DNA of 10,539 nucleotides from DAOVRL01 sp964459805 (GTDB taxonomy: Bacteria > Planctomycetota > Phycisphaerae > Sedimentisphaerales > Anaerobacaceae): NCBI GenBank assembly GCA_964459805.1, contig CAYWOD010000121.1:1-10539 (forward strand), written 5' to 3'. Both the position numbers and the translations under genes were made by a program. The notes under the pieces were generated by a model, which was given only the letters and a program-made list of their open reading frames with translations, did no database searches and was not told the origin of the DNA. How positions within the stretch are numbered: the stretch's first letter is position 1; the number at the start of each line of letters is the position of its first letter. Below are positions 1-5,601 of the stretch, piece by piece.

Positions 1-154
1 ACCCAATTTCCCCTTCCCCAAACCCCCCCCTCCTCCCAATTACGCACCCCCCGCGATACGCAATCTTGCCCTGAGCGGAGTCGAAGGGACGACATACGCA
101 ATACGAAGTACAAACCCAATCCCCCGCTCCTGCTCATTAGCCGCACCAAGCCTC
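1..154. other. C-rich intergenic DNA, no gene seen
   Basis: No supportable coding region or RNA is seen upstream of the tRNA promoter. The stretch is strongly C-biased on the plus strand, with a run of eight or more C near 25-33 and a second C tract near 120. It contains the dispersed repeat at 69-88. Such tracts are prone to sequencing or assembly error. Confidence 0.6.
69..88. repeat. Dispersed palindromic repeat (CCCTGAGC...GAAGGG family)
   Basis: A 20-nt imperfect palindrome, CCCTGAGCGGAGTCGAAGGG, begins CCCT and ends AGGG. I recognise this word, or its complement, as a common dispersed intergenic repeat in many bacterial genomes; that is from memory and was not searched. It lies in a C-rich non-coding stretch with short repeated words such as ATACGCAAT (about 57-63 and 95-101). 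No function is assigned. Confidence 0.5.
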
Positions 155-183
155 TTTACAGACCACGCAATAATAGGTATTAT
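155..183 (+). promoter_or_regulatory. Sigma70-like promoter for the tRNA gene
   Basis: A -35 box TTTACA (155-160) is followed after exactly 17 nt by a -10 box TATTAT (178-183). Each matches the consensus at 5 of 6 bases. The expected start site is near 190, about 7 nt before the mature tRNA 5' end. The bases after the -10 box are GC-rich (CCGGCCG), the type of discriminator found at stringently controlled stable-RNA promoters; that regulation is inference. Transcripts would run on into the larE fragment and possibly the beta-propeller gene. Confidence 0.65.
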
Positions 184-196
184 ATCCGGCCGACAG

Positions 197-268
197 GCCG
201 ATGCAGCTCAATGGTAGAACACAGCTTTCGTAAAGCTGGGGTCGAGGGCCCGAATCCCTCCATTGGCT
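197..268 (+). tRNA. tRNA-Thr, anticodon CGU, with unusual bases
   Basis: The sequence folds as a full cloverleaf. The acceptor stem pairs GCCGATG (197-203) with CATTGGC (261-267), including one G-U. The D arm is GCTC/GAAC (206-209 with 217-220), the anticodon stem is CAGCT/AGCTG (222-226 with 234-238), and the T stem is GAGGG/CCCTC (244-248 with 256-260). The loop TTCGTAA places CGT at 229-231, reading the Thr codon ACG. CCA is not encoded. Several near-invariant positions are off. Base 8 is C instead of U. D-stem pair 11-24 is a C·A mismatch. The T loop reads CCCGAAT, so U54 and U55 are both C. These are all transitions from a standard tRNA-Thr. It has a good promoter, so it may be expressed, but it could be a decaying tRNA or contain sequence errors. 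Confidence 0.75.
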
Positions 269-270
269 TT

Positions 271-393
271 ATGAATCTTGAAGACACATACGGTTCGCCG
301 CAGAAGATACTGACAAGGCTGGGTAAAGTGGTGGCCGCCTATTCCGGCGGGGTCGATAGTACGTTTCTGTTGAAGGCGGCGGCGTCGAAGTTG
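271..393 (+). pseudogene. larE: Truncated 5' end of larE (PP-loop sulfur transferase)
   Basis: Starting at ATG 271, about 41 codons read as the N-terminus of LarE, the ATP-dependent sacrificial sulfur transferase that helps make the nickel-pincer cofactor of lactate racemase. The key segment is VVAAYSGGVDSTFLLKAA, containing the PP-loop SGGVDS (residues about 25-30). Intact LarE proteins are roughly 250-280 aa; here similarity stops near SKL at about 393 and the frame continues without a stop through unrelated sequence into the beta-propeller gene. The ATG is 2 nt after the tRNA and has no Shine-Dalgarno site, so independent translation is doubtful. The exact 3' break is my estimate. Another PP-loop ATPase is possible, but the residues around the motif fit LarE best. 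The fragment could be a real deletion remnant or a chimeric assembly join. Confidence 0.6.
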
Positions 394-474
394 AGCGTCT
401 CCAGGCGTGGCAGATGGCTGCGACGAATCATTGGTAGGGCCTTGCGGTCTCGAAGCTCAGAAAGGAAAGCTATT

Positions 475-2013
475 GTGACAGGGAAAAGACAACTTCGCCT
501 ATTGCTGACTTGTGGCTTATTCTGTGGACTGAGCGTTAGTGCCGGCGTTTTTGCGGACGACCGGCCCCAGTGGCAGGAACGGTTTACGCGGAATGGGATC
601 TCGAATGAGACGGGTCTGGCCGATACTTTTGACCCGGCGACGGGGCAAAATATCAAGTGGACTGCGCAACTGGGCAGCGAGAGCTGGACGACGCCTGTAA
701 TTGCCGCCGGAAGGGTGTTTATCGGGACGAATAACGATCCGCCTCGGGACCCACGGCATAAAGGGGATAGGGGGATATTGCTTTGTTTTGATGAGAAGGA
801 CGGGACGTTCTTGTGGCAGTTGATGGTACCGAAGCTTGGGCCGGACCCGTATTTGGACTGGCCGCGGGGGGGGATTGTGTCGTCGCCGAGCGTTGAGGGT
901 GATAAGGTCTATGTTGTGAGCAATCGGGGGGAAGCTATGTGCCTTGACATACACGGCCAGAGCAACGGCAACGACGGGCCGTATAAGGATGAGGGCGTGC
1001 ACATGGCGCTGGGCAATAAGGGCGGTCCGAACTTACAGCCGTTTGAGGTTACGGTTATTGATGCGGATATCATCTGGCTGTTCGATATACCTAATCAGGC
1101 GGGGACCTGGCCGCACGATGGGGCGCATAGCTCGATCCTGATCGACGGGGATTTTCTCTATATCAATACGAGTAACGGAGTCGATAATACTCACAAGAAG
1201 ATCAGACGGCCCGATGGACCGAGCCTCATCGTGCTCGACAAAAAGACCGGACGGCTGTTGGCCCGCGACCATGAGGGAATAGGGCCGCGGATATTTCACT
1301 GTACGTGGTCGTCGCCGGCACTGGGTGTGGTCAACGGTCGCAAGCTGATATTCTTCGGCGGCGGGGATGGGGTGATGTATGCGTTCGAGGCACTGAAGGA
1401 GATTCCGCCCGAAGGCAAGGTGGAGAAGCTCAAAAGGGTGTGGCGGTTTGATTGCGATCCTACCGCGCCGAAGGAGAACGTGAGCCGGTATATGAGAAAC
1501 CGCGAGGTCAGTCCGAGCAATATCAAGGGTATGCCGGTGTTTTATAAGGACCGGATTTACGTCGCGCACGGCGGTGATATATGGTGGGGCAAGAACAAGG
1601 CCTGGCTAAAGTGTATCGATGCGACGAAGACCGGGGATATCACCGAATCCGGCCTGATATGGTCGTGTGATCTGAGCCGCCACTGCTGCTCGACGTCGTC
1701 TATTTACGATGGGCTGGTCTTCATCACCGATTGCGGGCGGATGGTCCGCTGCATCGATGCAGAGACGGGAGAGGTCTATTGGACTCACGAGGCGAAGGGC
1801 GATATGTGGGCGTCGCCGCTGGTTGCGGATGGGAAGGTGTATGTTGTGACGCTGCGAAGCGAATTTTTAGTTTTTGCGGCAAGCAGGGACAAAAGGCTGA
1901 TCAGCTCGGTTGAATTGGACAGCCGCACGGCCAGCACCCCGGTTGCTGCCAACGGCGTCCTCTACGTCGCCACAATGCACAAGCTCTACGCAATCGAGAA
2001 GTCGGGGAAATAG
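475..2013 (+). CDS. Secreted PQQ-like beta-propeller protein
   Basis: The predicted protein has 512 aa. The start chosen is GTG 475, because AAAGGAAAG lies just upstream and the N-terminus then forms a clean signal peptide: basic TGKRQLR, hydrophobic LLLTCGLFCGL, and a cleavage site VFA|DD after residue 27. The open frame extends further upstream through the larE fragment into the tRNA, but those starts have no ribosome site. The mature part carries repeated propeller blades of the PQQ_2/BamB-like type, for example SWTTPVIAAGRVFIG (70-84), SSPSVEGDKVYVVS (136-149), SSPALGVVNGRKLIFFGGGDG (279 on), CIDAETGEVYWTHEA (426-440) and STPVAANGVLYVAT (487-500). Such proteins are exported, and many act as scaffolds or of unknown role. 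No dehydrogenase-specific PQQ or metal ligands are obvious, so enzymatic activity is not claimed. It converges on the minus-strand operon. Confidence 0.85.
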   Translation: MTGKRQLRLLLTCGLFCGLSVSAGVFADDRPQWQERFTRNGISNETGLADTFDPATGQNIKWTAQLGSESWTTPVIAAGRVFIGTNNDPPRDPRHKGDRGILLCFDEKDGTFLWQLMVPKLGPDPYLDWPRGGIVSSPSVEGDKVYVVSNRGEAMCLDIHGQSNGNDGPYKDEGVHMALGNKGGPNLQPFEVTVIDADIIWLFDIPNQAGTWPHDGAHSSILIDGDFLYINTSNGVDNTHKKIRRPDGPSLIVLDKKTGRLLARDHEGIGPRIFHCTWSSPALGVVNGRKLIFFGGGDGVMYAFEALKEIPPEGKVEKLKRVWRFDCDPTAPKENVSRYMRNREVSPSNIKGMPVFYKDRIYVAHGGDIWWGKNKAWLKCIDATKTGDITESGLIWSCDLSRHCCSTSSIYDGLVFITDCGRMVRCIDAETGEVYWTHEAKGDMWASPLVADGKVYVVTLRSEFLVFAASRDKRLISSVELDSRTASTPVAANGVLYVATMHKLYAIEKSGK

Positions 2014-2080
2014 ACCGCGCAATTAGGGGGAGAAGACGGGGGCAGGGAAGAAAAAAAGAGCAGTGGGAAATCCACAGCCG

Positions 2081-2114
2081 GTCATTGCGAGGAGCGAAGC
2101 GACGCGGCAATCTC
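2081..2114 (+). repeat. REP-like palindromic repeat, copy 1
   Basis: A 34-nt element begins GTCATTGCGAGGAGCGAAGC and ends GGCAATCTC. The ends ATTGC and GCAAT are complementary, so it can form a stem. It matches a second copy in inverse orientation at 9846-9879 at 30 of 34 positions by my hand alignment. The word CATTGCGAGGA...GCAATCTC is, to my knowledge, a widespread dispersed bacterial repeat. This copy is in the usual intergenic setting. Confidence 0.75.
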
Positions 2115-2130
2115 AACTTCACCATTGAAA

Positions 2131-2158
2131 ATTCGATATTCGATATTCGACATTCGAA
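2131..2158. repeat. Tandem heptamer ATTCGAN x4
   Basis: Four perfect-length heptamers follow each other: ATTCGAT, ATTCGAT, ATTCGAC, ATTCGAA. Only the seventh base varies. A related pair (ATTCGGG, ATTCGAA) occurs in the mlaE-mlaF spacer at about 6423-6442. TTCGAA is itself palindromic. This may be a small intergenic repeat family; no function is known to me. Confidence 0.65.
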
Positions 2159-2301
2159 TTTACTCTTCCCTCATCCACTGCTCTGATACGATGGCTGAAT
2201 CAAAGAAGTTAACCATTTTGTCACAGCAAATGACTCGATTATACTCTCACTTAAGGCGGCCCGCTTTTTGGGCAGCAGGCCAAGTGTGCTTTAGGTAGTT
2301 C

Positions 2302-2412
2302 CTGTTGCGGAAACAGCATTTGTCATTCCTGCGAAAGCAGGAATCCAGGTTTTTCGATATGGACCCCTGCTTTCGCAGGGGTGACATCGTCAGTTTTGGC
2401 TTTCCGCAACAG
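2302..2412. repeat. Nested inverted repeat, possible terminator
   Basis: The outer arms CTGTTGCGGAAA (2302-2313) and TTTCCGCAACAG (2401-2412) are perfect 12-bp inverted copies. Inside, 2321-2347 and 2359-2385 are inverted copies of a 27-nt unit, each with its own small hairpin: TTCCTGCgaaaGCAGGAA on the left and CCCCTGCtttcGCAGGGG on the right. The two differ only at positions that keep each small hairpin paired. The right outer arm lies inside the last codons of the minus-strand toroid gene (stop at 2392-2390). The structure would fold in RNA read from either side and could act as a bidirectional terminator or stabiliser. There is no clear T-run, so that role is inference. Confidence 0.75.
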
Positions 2413-3577
2413 ATACTATGTAGAGTTCTTTGCCGTACCGATTCCAGCAAAGCGTTGAAAGTGCGTAGGCAGTGCCGTAGTATTTATGATACCCGTAGAG
2501 AGGATAATCCCACCAGGAGCCGTCAGGTTCCTGAAGTCTGAGAATGAGTTGTTTGAGAGGAGGCCAGAGGCGCTGCTGGTCCTGGTGGTTGAGCTGCTGA
2601 AGGACCATAGAAGCATAGAAGTGACCATACAGGTAGAAATAACCCGAGGTGGCATACCATGCCTCGTGAGGAACCGGTCTTTTCCTGGCAATGTCCACGA
2701 ACCGGTTTTGTTCGATCAGGTCTTGAACACCTTTTACCAGGTCCTGGCAGGACACTTTGTCGTTGAAAAGGTATTGTGCAAGATGGCAGCACGAGGTTCT
2801 ACACACGGAGCCCTTGAGCTTGTTGACCTGATGGTTCGGCCTGTAGCGCATATACCACCCGTATAGGTAACTTCCGTCTTCCTTCCGGCATCGCTCCAGA
2901 CAGAGAAGCGCTTTCTGAAGCATTTGTTCAGGGGGCTCTATCCCCACTTTCTTTGCCGCATAGAGACTGATGACTATTGTTCCAGTAGTAAATGTTGTGG
3001 AGCTGCCGCCTGGCCGGTATGTTCCAGCCTCGAAGTCGTAGTATCCCCATCCGCCATCCGGAACCTGGTAGAGTTTCAGTGCATCGATGAGCTTTTCAGC
3101 AGTGTCTCTCATGGGAGCTTGCATATCGGGGCAGGTCCCGGCAAAAAGGGCCTCACTTAGACAGCGTAAGCAATAACCAAAAGCCCATACATTGTATAAT
3201 TCCATAGGGTTGGCTCGCTTGACACGGGCATTTTGCACAATGTATTTCAACCCCTTTCTGATGGCATCTTCCAGAGATTTCTGCCGGATACCGGTATTTT
3301 TTAGGGCCATCACGCACAGCGCCGTCGTCGCCACGCGGAAGGCACGATGGGACCCCGGAACGTCAGCTAATATCTCGTAATTACGACCTGTAGTCGATTC
3401 TCCCCAACAGCCGTCCGCATGCTGGGTGCGCAAAAGGAAATCCACGCCTTTACGTACGGCTTCTTGAACTTCAGGATCCGCTGTCGTTTTGACAACCTCA
3501 TCGCCAAAAACAACAGAGCTGGAAAGCAGAATAAAGGGGACACTCACAATTGCGGTCAAGCAAATTGCCTTTTGCAT
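2390..3577 (-). CDS. Secreted prenyltransferase/squalene-oxidase-repeat toroid protein
   Basis: The protein has 395 aa. An N-terminal signal peptide runs to about residue 25 (MQKAICLTAIVSVPFILLSS, then VVFGDE). The rest shows the repeated QW-like signatures of the alpha/alpha-toroid fold shared by terpene cyclases and prenyltransferase beta subunits: TQHADGCWG (51-59), QVPDGGWGYYD (171-181), KEDGSYLYGW (232-241) and QEPDGSWWDYP (349-359). There is no DxDD cyclase motif, and it is much shorter than squalene-hopene cyclase (about 630 aa), so it is probably not a hopanoid enzyme. Such exported relatives are common in planctomycetes and their role is unknown. The start is supported by AAGGAG (3591-3586) 8 nt upstream of the ATG, a site lying inside the end of the adaptor gene. 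It starts 2 nt after the adaptor stop, so the two are almost certainly co-transcribed. The last codons overlap an inverted-repeat arm. Confidence 0.85.
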   Translation of the reverse strand: MQKAICLTAIVSVPFILLSSSVVFGDEVVKTTADPEVQEAVRKGVDFLLRTQHADGCWGESTTGRNYEILADVPGSHRAFRVATTALCVMALKNTGIRQKSLEDAIRKGLKYIVQNARVKRANPMELYNVWAFGYCLRCLSEALFAGTCPDMQAPMRDTAEKLIDALKLYQVPDGGWGYYDFEAGTYRPGGSSTTFTTGTIVISLYAAKKVGIEPPEQMLQKALLCLERCRKEDGSYLYGWYMRYRPNHQVNKLKGSVCRTSCCHLAQYLFNDKVSCQDLVKGVQDLIEQNRFVDIARKRPVPHEAWYATSGYFYLYGHFYASMVLQQLNHQDQQRLWPPLKQLILRLQEPDGSWWDYPLYGYHKYYGTAYALSTLCWNRYGKELYIVSVAESQN

Positions 3578-3579
3578 TT

Positions 3580-5001
3580 TTATTGCTCCTTTTGCTCTTC
3601 TGGTTTTACAGGTTCTTTGAGTAAGATTTGCTCACCAGCTTTCAGGCCTTTCTTAATTTCGGTGTTTTCGGCATCGGATTTTCCGACTTGCACTTGCCTG
3701 ACTTCGTGTTCATCACCTTTCTTGACGTAACAAATCTTTTTGCCTTGTTTCTCGAACACTGCTGTCTTGGGAACTAAAAGGGCATTCTTAAGAGTCTGGA
3801 GAGAGATTTCCGCCTTGCACTTCATCCTCGGAATCAAGCGAACAGCAGTGTCCTGCAGCTTCACAACGGCCTCCCATTGGTTGTTTTTTCCCGGAAGCAA
3901 ATCGAGTGGTTCGAGAAGACCGGAAAACTCCACATCGGGCAGCGCCACCGGTTTTACCTTGACCGGCATATTAGGTTTAAGGCGAAAGATGTCCTTTTCG
4001 TCTATCATGCACTTTGCTTTTACTTCGCCTGGCTTAGCAATGGTCAAAAAAGTTGTGTAGGGTGTGCATGTATCCTTTACTTTGAAGGTTTTCGGGGTAT
4101 CGGCGTCTGCCTGGCCATGGTAAACGATTCCGTCACTGGGAGCGGTGATAACAAACCTCTTCAGATCTCTGCGCAACTTCGCAAACTCTCGGGTCTGGTT
4201 TTCCACACTTATTTCTGTTTTGCGGAGTTCGATTTCCTTCAAGTCCTTCTGGTTCCTTTGCGTTGTTCGGAGCTTTTCGAGCGATTGCTCTTTAGAACGG
4301 ACATCCAGGTTCATTTCATCAAGTTTTTGCGGTCGCTGGATTTCCACGGTATATTTGCGCCGGCGGTCTTGAAGCTCCAGCCCTGCGATGCTTCTCTGAA
4401 GCCTTCTTTTGGCCCTTCTAAGGACAATTTCTTCGGTTTCCTCGGTAAGCTCATCTTCAGAATACATTTTCCCAAGCTGTTCGATCTCCTCTTTCTGGTC
4501 CTGGATATTGTCCACAGTGTTTTGTCGTTTGTGCTGGTGCTCATCTTCATCGAGCGGGACTTCCACCCGGATGTATTCATCAAGGTTCTTCTTCGACCAG
4601 GTGGATTGGTTTTCCGCAGTCGTTAGGGCCAGCTTCATCTGGAGATCGAGCATGGTGAAGGCAACCCTGGCGTCTTCAAGCTGTAATTTAGCTGCTTTGA
4701 GGTCCAGCTCCTTGGTACGGATTAGATATTGGATTGGCTCCTTGTCCAGGCGAAGAAGGACATCCCCTTTTTTGACCGGTTTTCCGTTGTTGACAATTTC
4801 CTCTATTCGTGCAGTTCCTTCGTAAGCCTCCGGCCAGAATTTCAATTCCACCGGGTCAGCGGGGATAAATGTGCCCTCTCGCTGGAGAGTGATGCGAAGG
4901 TCACCCTTCTTGACCTTGGCTATCTGGTTATTGGCAGCACAACTGGTGGTAATGGAAATCATAACGACAAGTACACACGAAACCAACTTTCCCGATTTCA
5001 T
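3580..5001 (-). CDS. HlyD/RND-type periplasmic adaptor (membrane fusion) protein
   Basis: The protein has 473 aa from ATG 5001-4999, chosen because GAAAGGA (5014-5008) sits 6 nt upstream and the N-terminus MKSGKLVSCVLVVMISITTSC is a secretion signal. Cys21 gives a possible but weak lipobox (TTSC). Upstream in-frame ATGs would precede the likely promoter start point. Domain order: first half of the biotinyl-lipoyl barrel (about 28-90, with NNGKPVKKGDVLLRLD); a very long charged coiled-coil hairpin (about 92-283, rich in E, K, R and Q); the second barrel half (ITAPSDGIVYHGQ, 285-297); beta-barrel and membrane-proximal domains (about 325-465, with LLVPKTAVFEKQGKKICYV). Adaptors of this class link an inner-membrane pump to an outer-membrane channel. 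No pump or TolC partner is in the window; the only operon mate is the toroid protein. The substrate is unknown. Confidence 0.85.
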   Translation of the reverse strand: MKSGKLVSCVLVVMISITTSCAANNQIAKVKKGDLRITLQREGTFIPADPVELKFWPEAYEGTARIEEIVNNGKPVKKGDVLLRLDKEPIQYLIRTKELDLKAAKLQLEDARVAFTMLDLQMKLALTTAENQSTWSKKNLDEYIRVEVPLDEDEHQHKRQNTVDNIQDQKEEIEQLGKMYSEDELTEETEEIVLRRAKRRLQRSIAGLELQDRRRKYTVEIQRPQKLDEMNLDVRSKEQSLEKLRTTQRNQKDLKEIELRKTEISVENQTREFAKLRRDLKRFVITAPSDGIVYHGQADADTPKTFKVKDTCTPYTTFLTIAKPGEVKAKCMIDEKDIFRLKPNMPVKVKPVALPDVEFSGLLEPLDLLPGKNNQWEAVVKLQDTAVRLIPRMKCKAEISLQTLKNALLVPKTAVFEKQGKKICYVKKGDEHEVRQVQVGKSDAENTEIKKGLKAGEQILLKEPVKPEEQKEQ

Positions 5002-5007
5002 AATGAT

Positions 5008-5014
5008 TCCTTTC
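5008..5014 (-). promoter_or_regulatory. Ribosome binding site that sets the adaptor start
   Basis: On the minus strand GAAAGGA lies 6 nt before the ATG at 5001-4999. It argues for this start over the upstream in-frame ATGs at 5016 and 5088. Confidence 0.6.
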
Positions 5015-5046
5015 ATGAGTTTTACTTTTATTTGCTTGTGCCTTCT

Positions 5047-5075
5047 ATTATAACTGACACATCTCATATTAAACG
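5047..5075 (-). promoter_or_regulatory. Likely promoter of the adaptor-toroid operon
   Basis: Read on the minus strand, a perfect -10 hexamer TATAAT occupies 5052-5047. The base-paired position for a -35 at 17 nt spacing is CGTTTA (5075-5070), a poor match, so activator help or a different spacing is possible. The predicted start near 5040 gives a leader of about 40 nt to ATG 5001 and excludes the longer reading frame from 5088. Confidence 0.45.
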
Positions 5076-5298
5076 CTTGGCTACACAATTAGCCCTTGCA
5101 ATTCAATAGAAATATCAAAATCTTCTCCGCATTGCAAATGTCTTAAGGCGTTTTGCAGGGAAAAATCACTATGCGGCTTGAAAGTCGTTCGATTTTTTCG
5201 CTGGAGGGAGGTGCTCACAGTTGGGGTCGGGGGAGGGGTTTTGCAAATAGTTGAAAATGCTCCTCATCCAATAAAGTTGGCAGTTCCTGCAACGTTTT

Positions 5299-5333
5299 GC
5301 TCGCCTCGTGGGGGCTCGTCCCCTGGGGGCTCG
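5299..5333. repeat. Short tandem repeat, 15-bp period
   Basis: GCTCG recurs at 5299, 5314 and 5329, and TGGGGGCTCG at 5309-5318 and 5324-5333, giving about 2.3 copies of a 15-bp unit. GGGG and CCCC at 5311-5314 and 5320-5323 can pair as a small hairpin. The local GC is far above that of the surrounding bases. Confidence 0.6.
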
Positions 5334-5494
5334 CAAATCCTTTGAGTTTAGCGCTTCGGAGCTTCGGGCATAGCTTGGCACAATACAACTGAAAAAGTCG
5401 CAAAATTGAACAAATTCGCCTGCTGGGATTGCCGATTTAGAGAGAATGGAAAGGGGAGCGAAAAAATAGTCGTCGGCAGCAGATTATGGATGAT

Positions 5495-5528
5495 TATTGG
5501 CCGGTGATGAATTACTATTGGCAGTGAT
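5495..5528. promoter_or_regulatory. Direct repeats upstream of mlaE, possible operator
   Basis: TATTGGCCGGTGAT (5495-5508) is followed by TATTGGCAGTGAT (5516-5528). The two start 21 bp apart, or two helical turns, a spacing suited to a dimeric regulator bound to one DNA face. They lie about 75 nt before the mlaE start. This is pattern only; no regulator is identified and chance similarity is possible. Confidence 0.25.
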
Positions 5529-5601
5529 TCAGGCAGCTTGGAGGCAGGGTGCGGAAGCCGGATGTGAAACGTAGGTTTGCTGGATATTGGAGCAGGATGC
5601 C

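Larger units (their letters stand above)
2014..2389. other. Convergent intergenic region rich in repeats
   Basis: Both flanking genes end here, so no promoter is required. The stretch holds a REP-like palindrome (2081-2114), a heptamer array (2131-2158) and most of a nested inverted repeat (2302-2412). It also has a short GCCCG/TGGGC hairpin with a T-rich loop near 2260-2275. The only sizeable plus-strand ORF without a ribosome site is a 35-codon one at 2191, which I do not accept as a gene. I see no canonical GC-hairpin plus T-run terminator. Confidence 0.6.
5076..5601. other. Divergent intergenic region without a clear gene
   Basis: Between the divergent adaptor and mlaE units I see no ORF with both a ribosome site and family-like sequence. 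The longest frames (minus strand 5381-5169 and 5403-5215, 62-70 codons) overlap each other and resemble nothing I recognise. The stretch holds a short 15-bp-period GC-rich repeat (5299-5333) and a pair of direct repeats close to mlaE (5495-5528). No convincing sigma70 promoter for mlaE is visible; one must lie here or further in. Confidence 0.55.

Noticed and set aside
211..270. Extension of the beta-propeller frame to an ATG at 211
   Set aside because: This ATG lies inside the tRNA gene and has no ribosome site; the frame before 475 lacks the signal peptide and matches tRNA and larE sequence instead.
2131..2158. Heptamer array as a possible CRISPR or replication iteron
   Set aside because: The units are contiguous with no spacers, and there is no cas or rep gene nearby. 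Four heptamers are too little to call an origin.
2191..2298. Small ORF of 35 codons in the repeat-rich intergenic region
   Set aside because: It has no Shine-Dalgarno site, runs into repeat-like DNA, and resembles no protein I recognise.
2390..3577. Toroid protein as a squalene-hopene cyclase
   Set aside because: It is too short, carries a signal peptide, and lacks the DxDD catalytic motif; only the general QW-type repeats are shared.
3877..4626. Plus-strand open frame of 249 codons
   Set aside because: It is antisense to the coiled-coil region of the adaptor. The repeated F, L and S content is the complement of Glu/Lys-rich codons, not a real membrane protein.
5174..5257. Small ORF of 27 codons in the divergent region
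   Set aside because: It has no good ribosome site, its composition is driven by a G-rich tract, and it has no family-like features.
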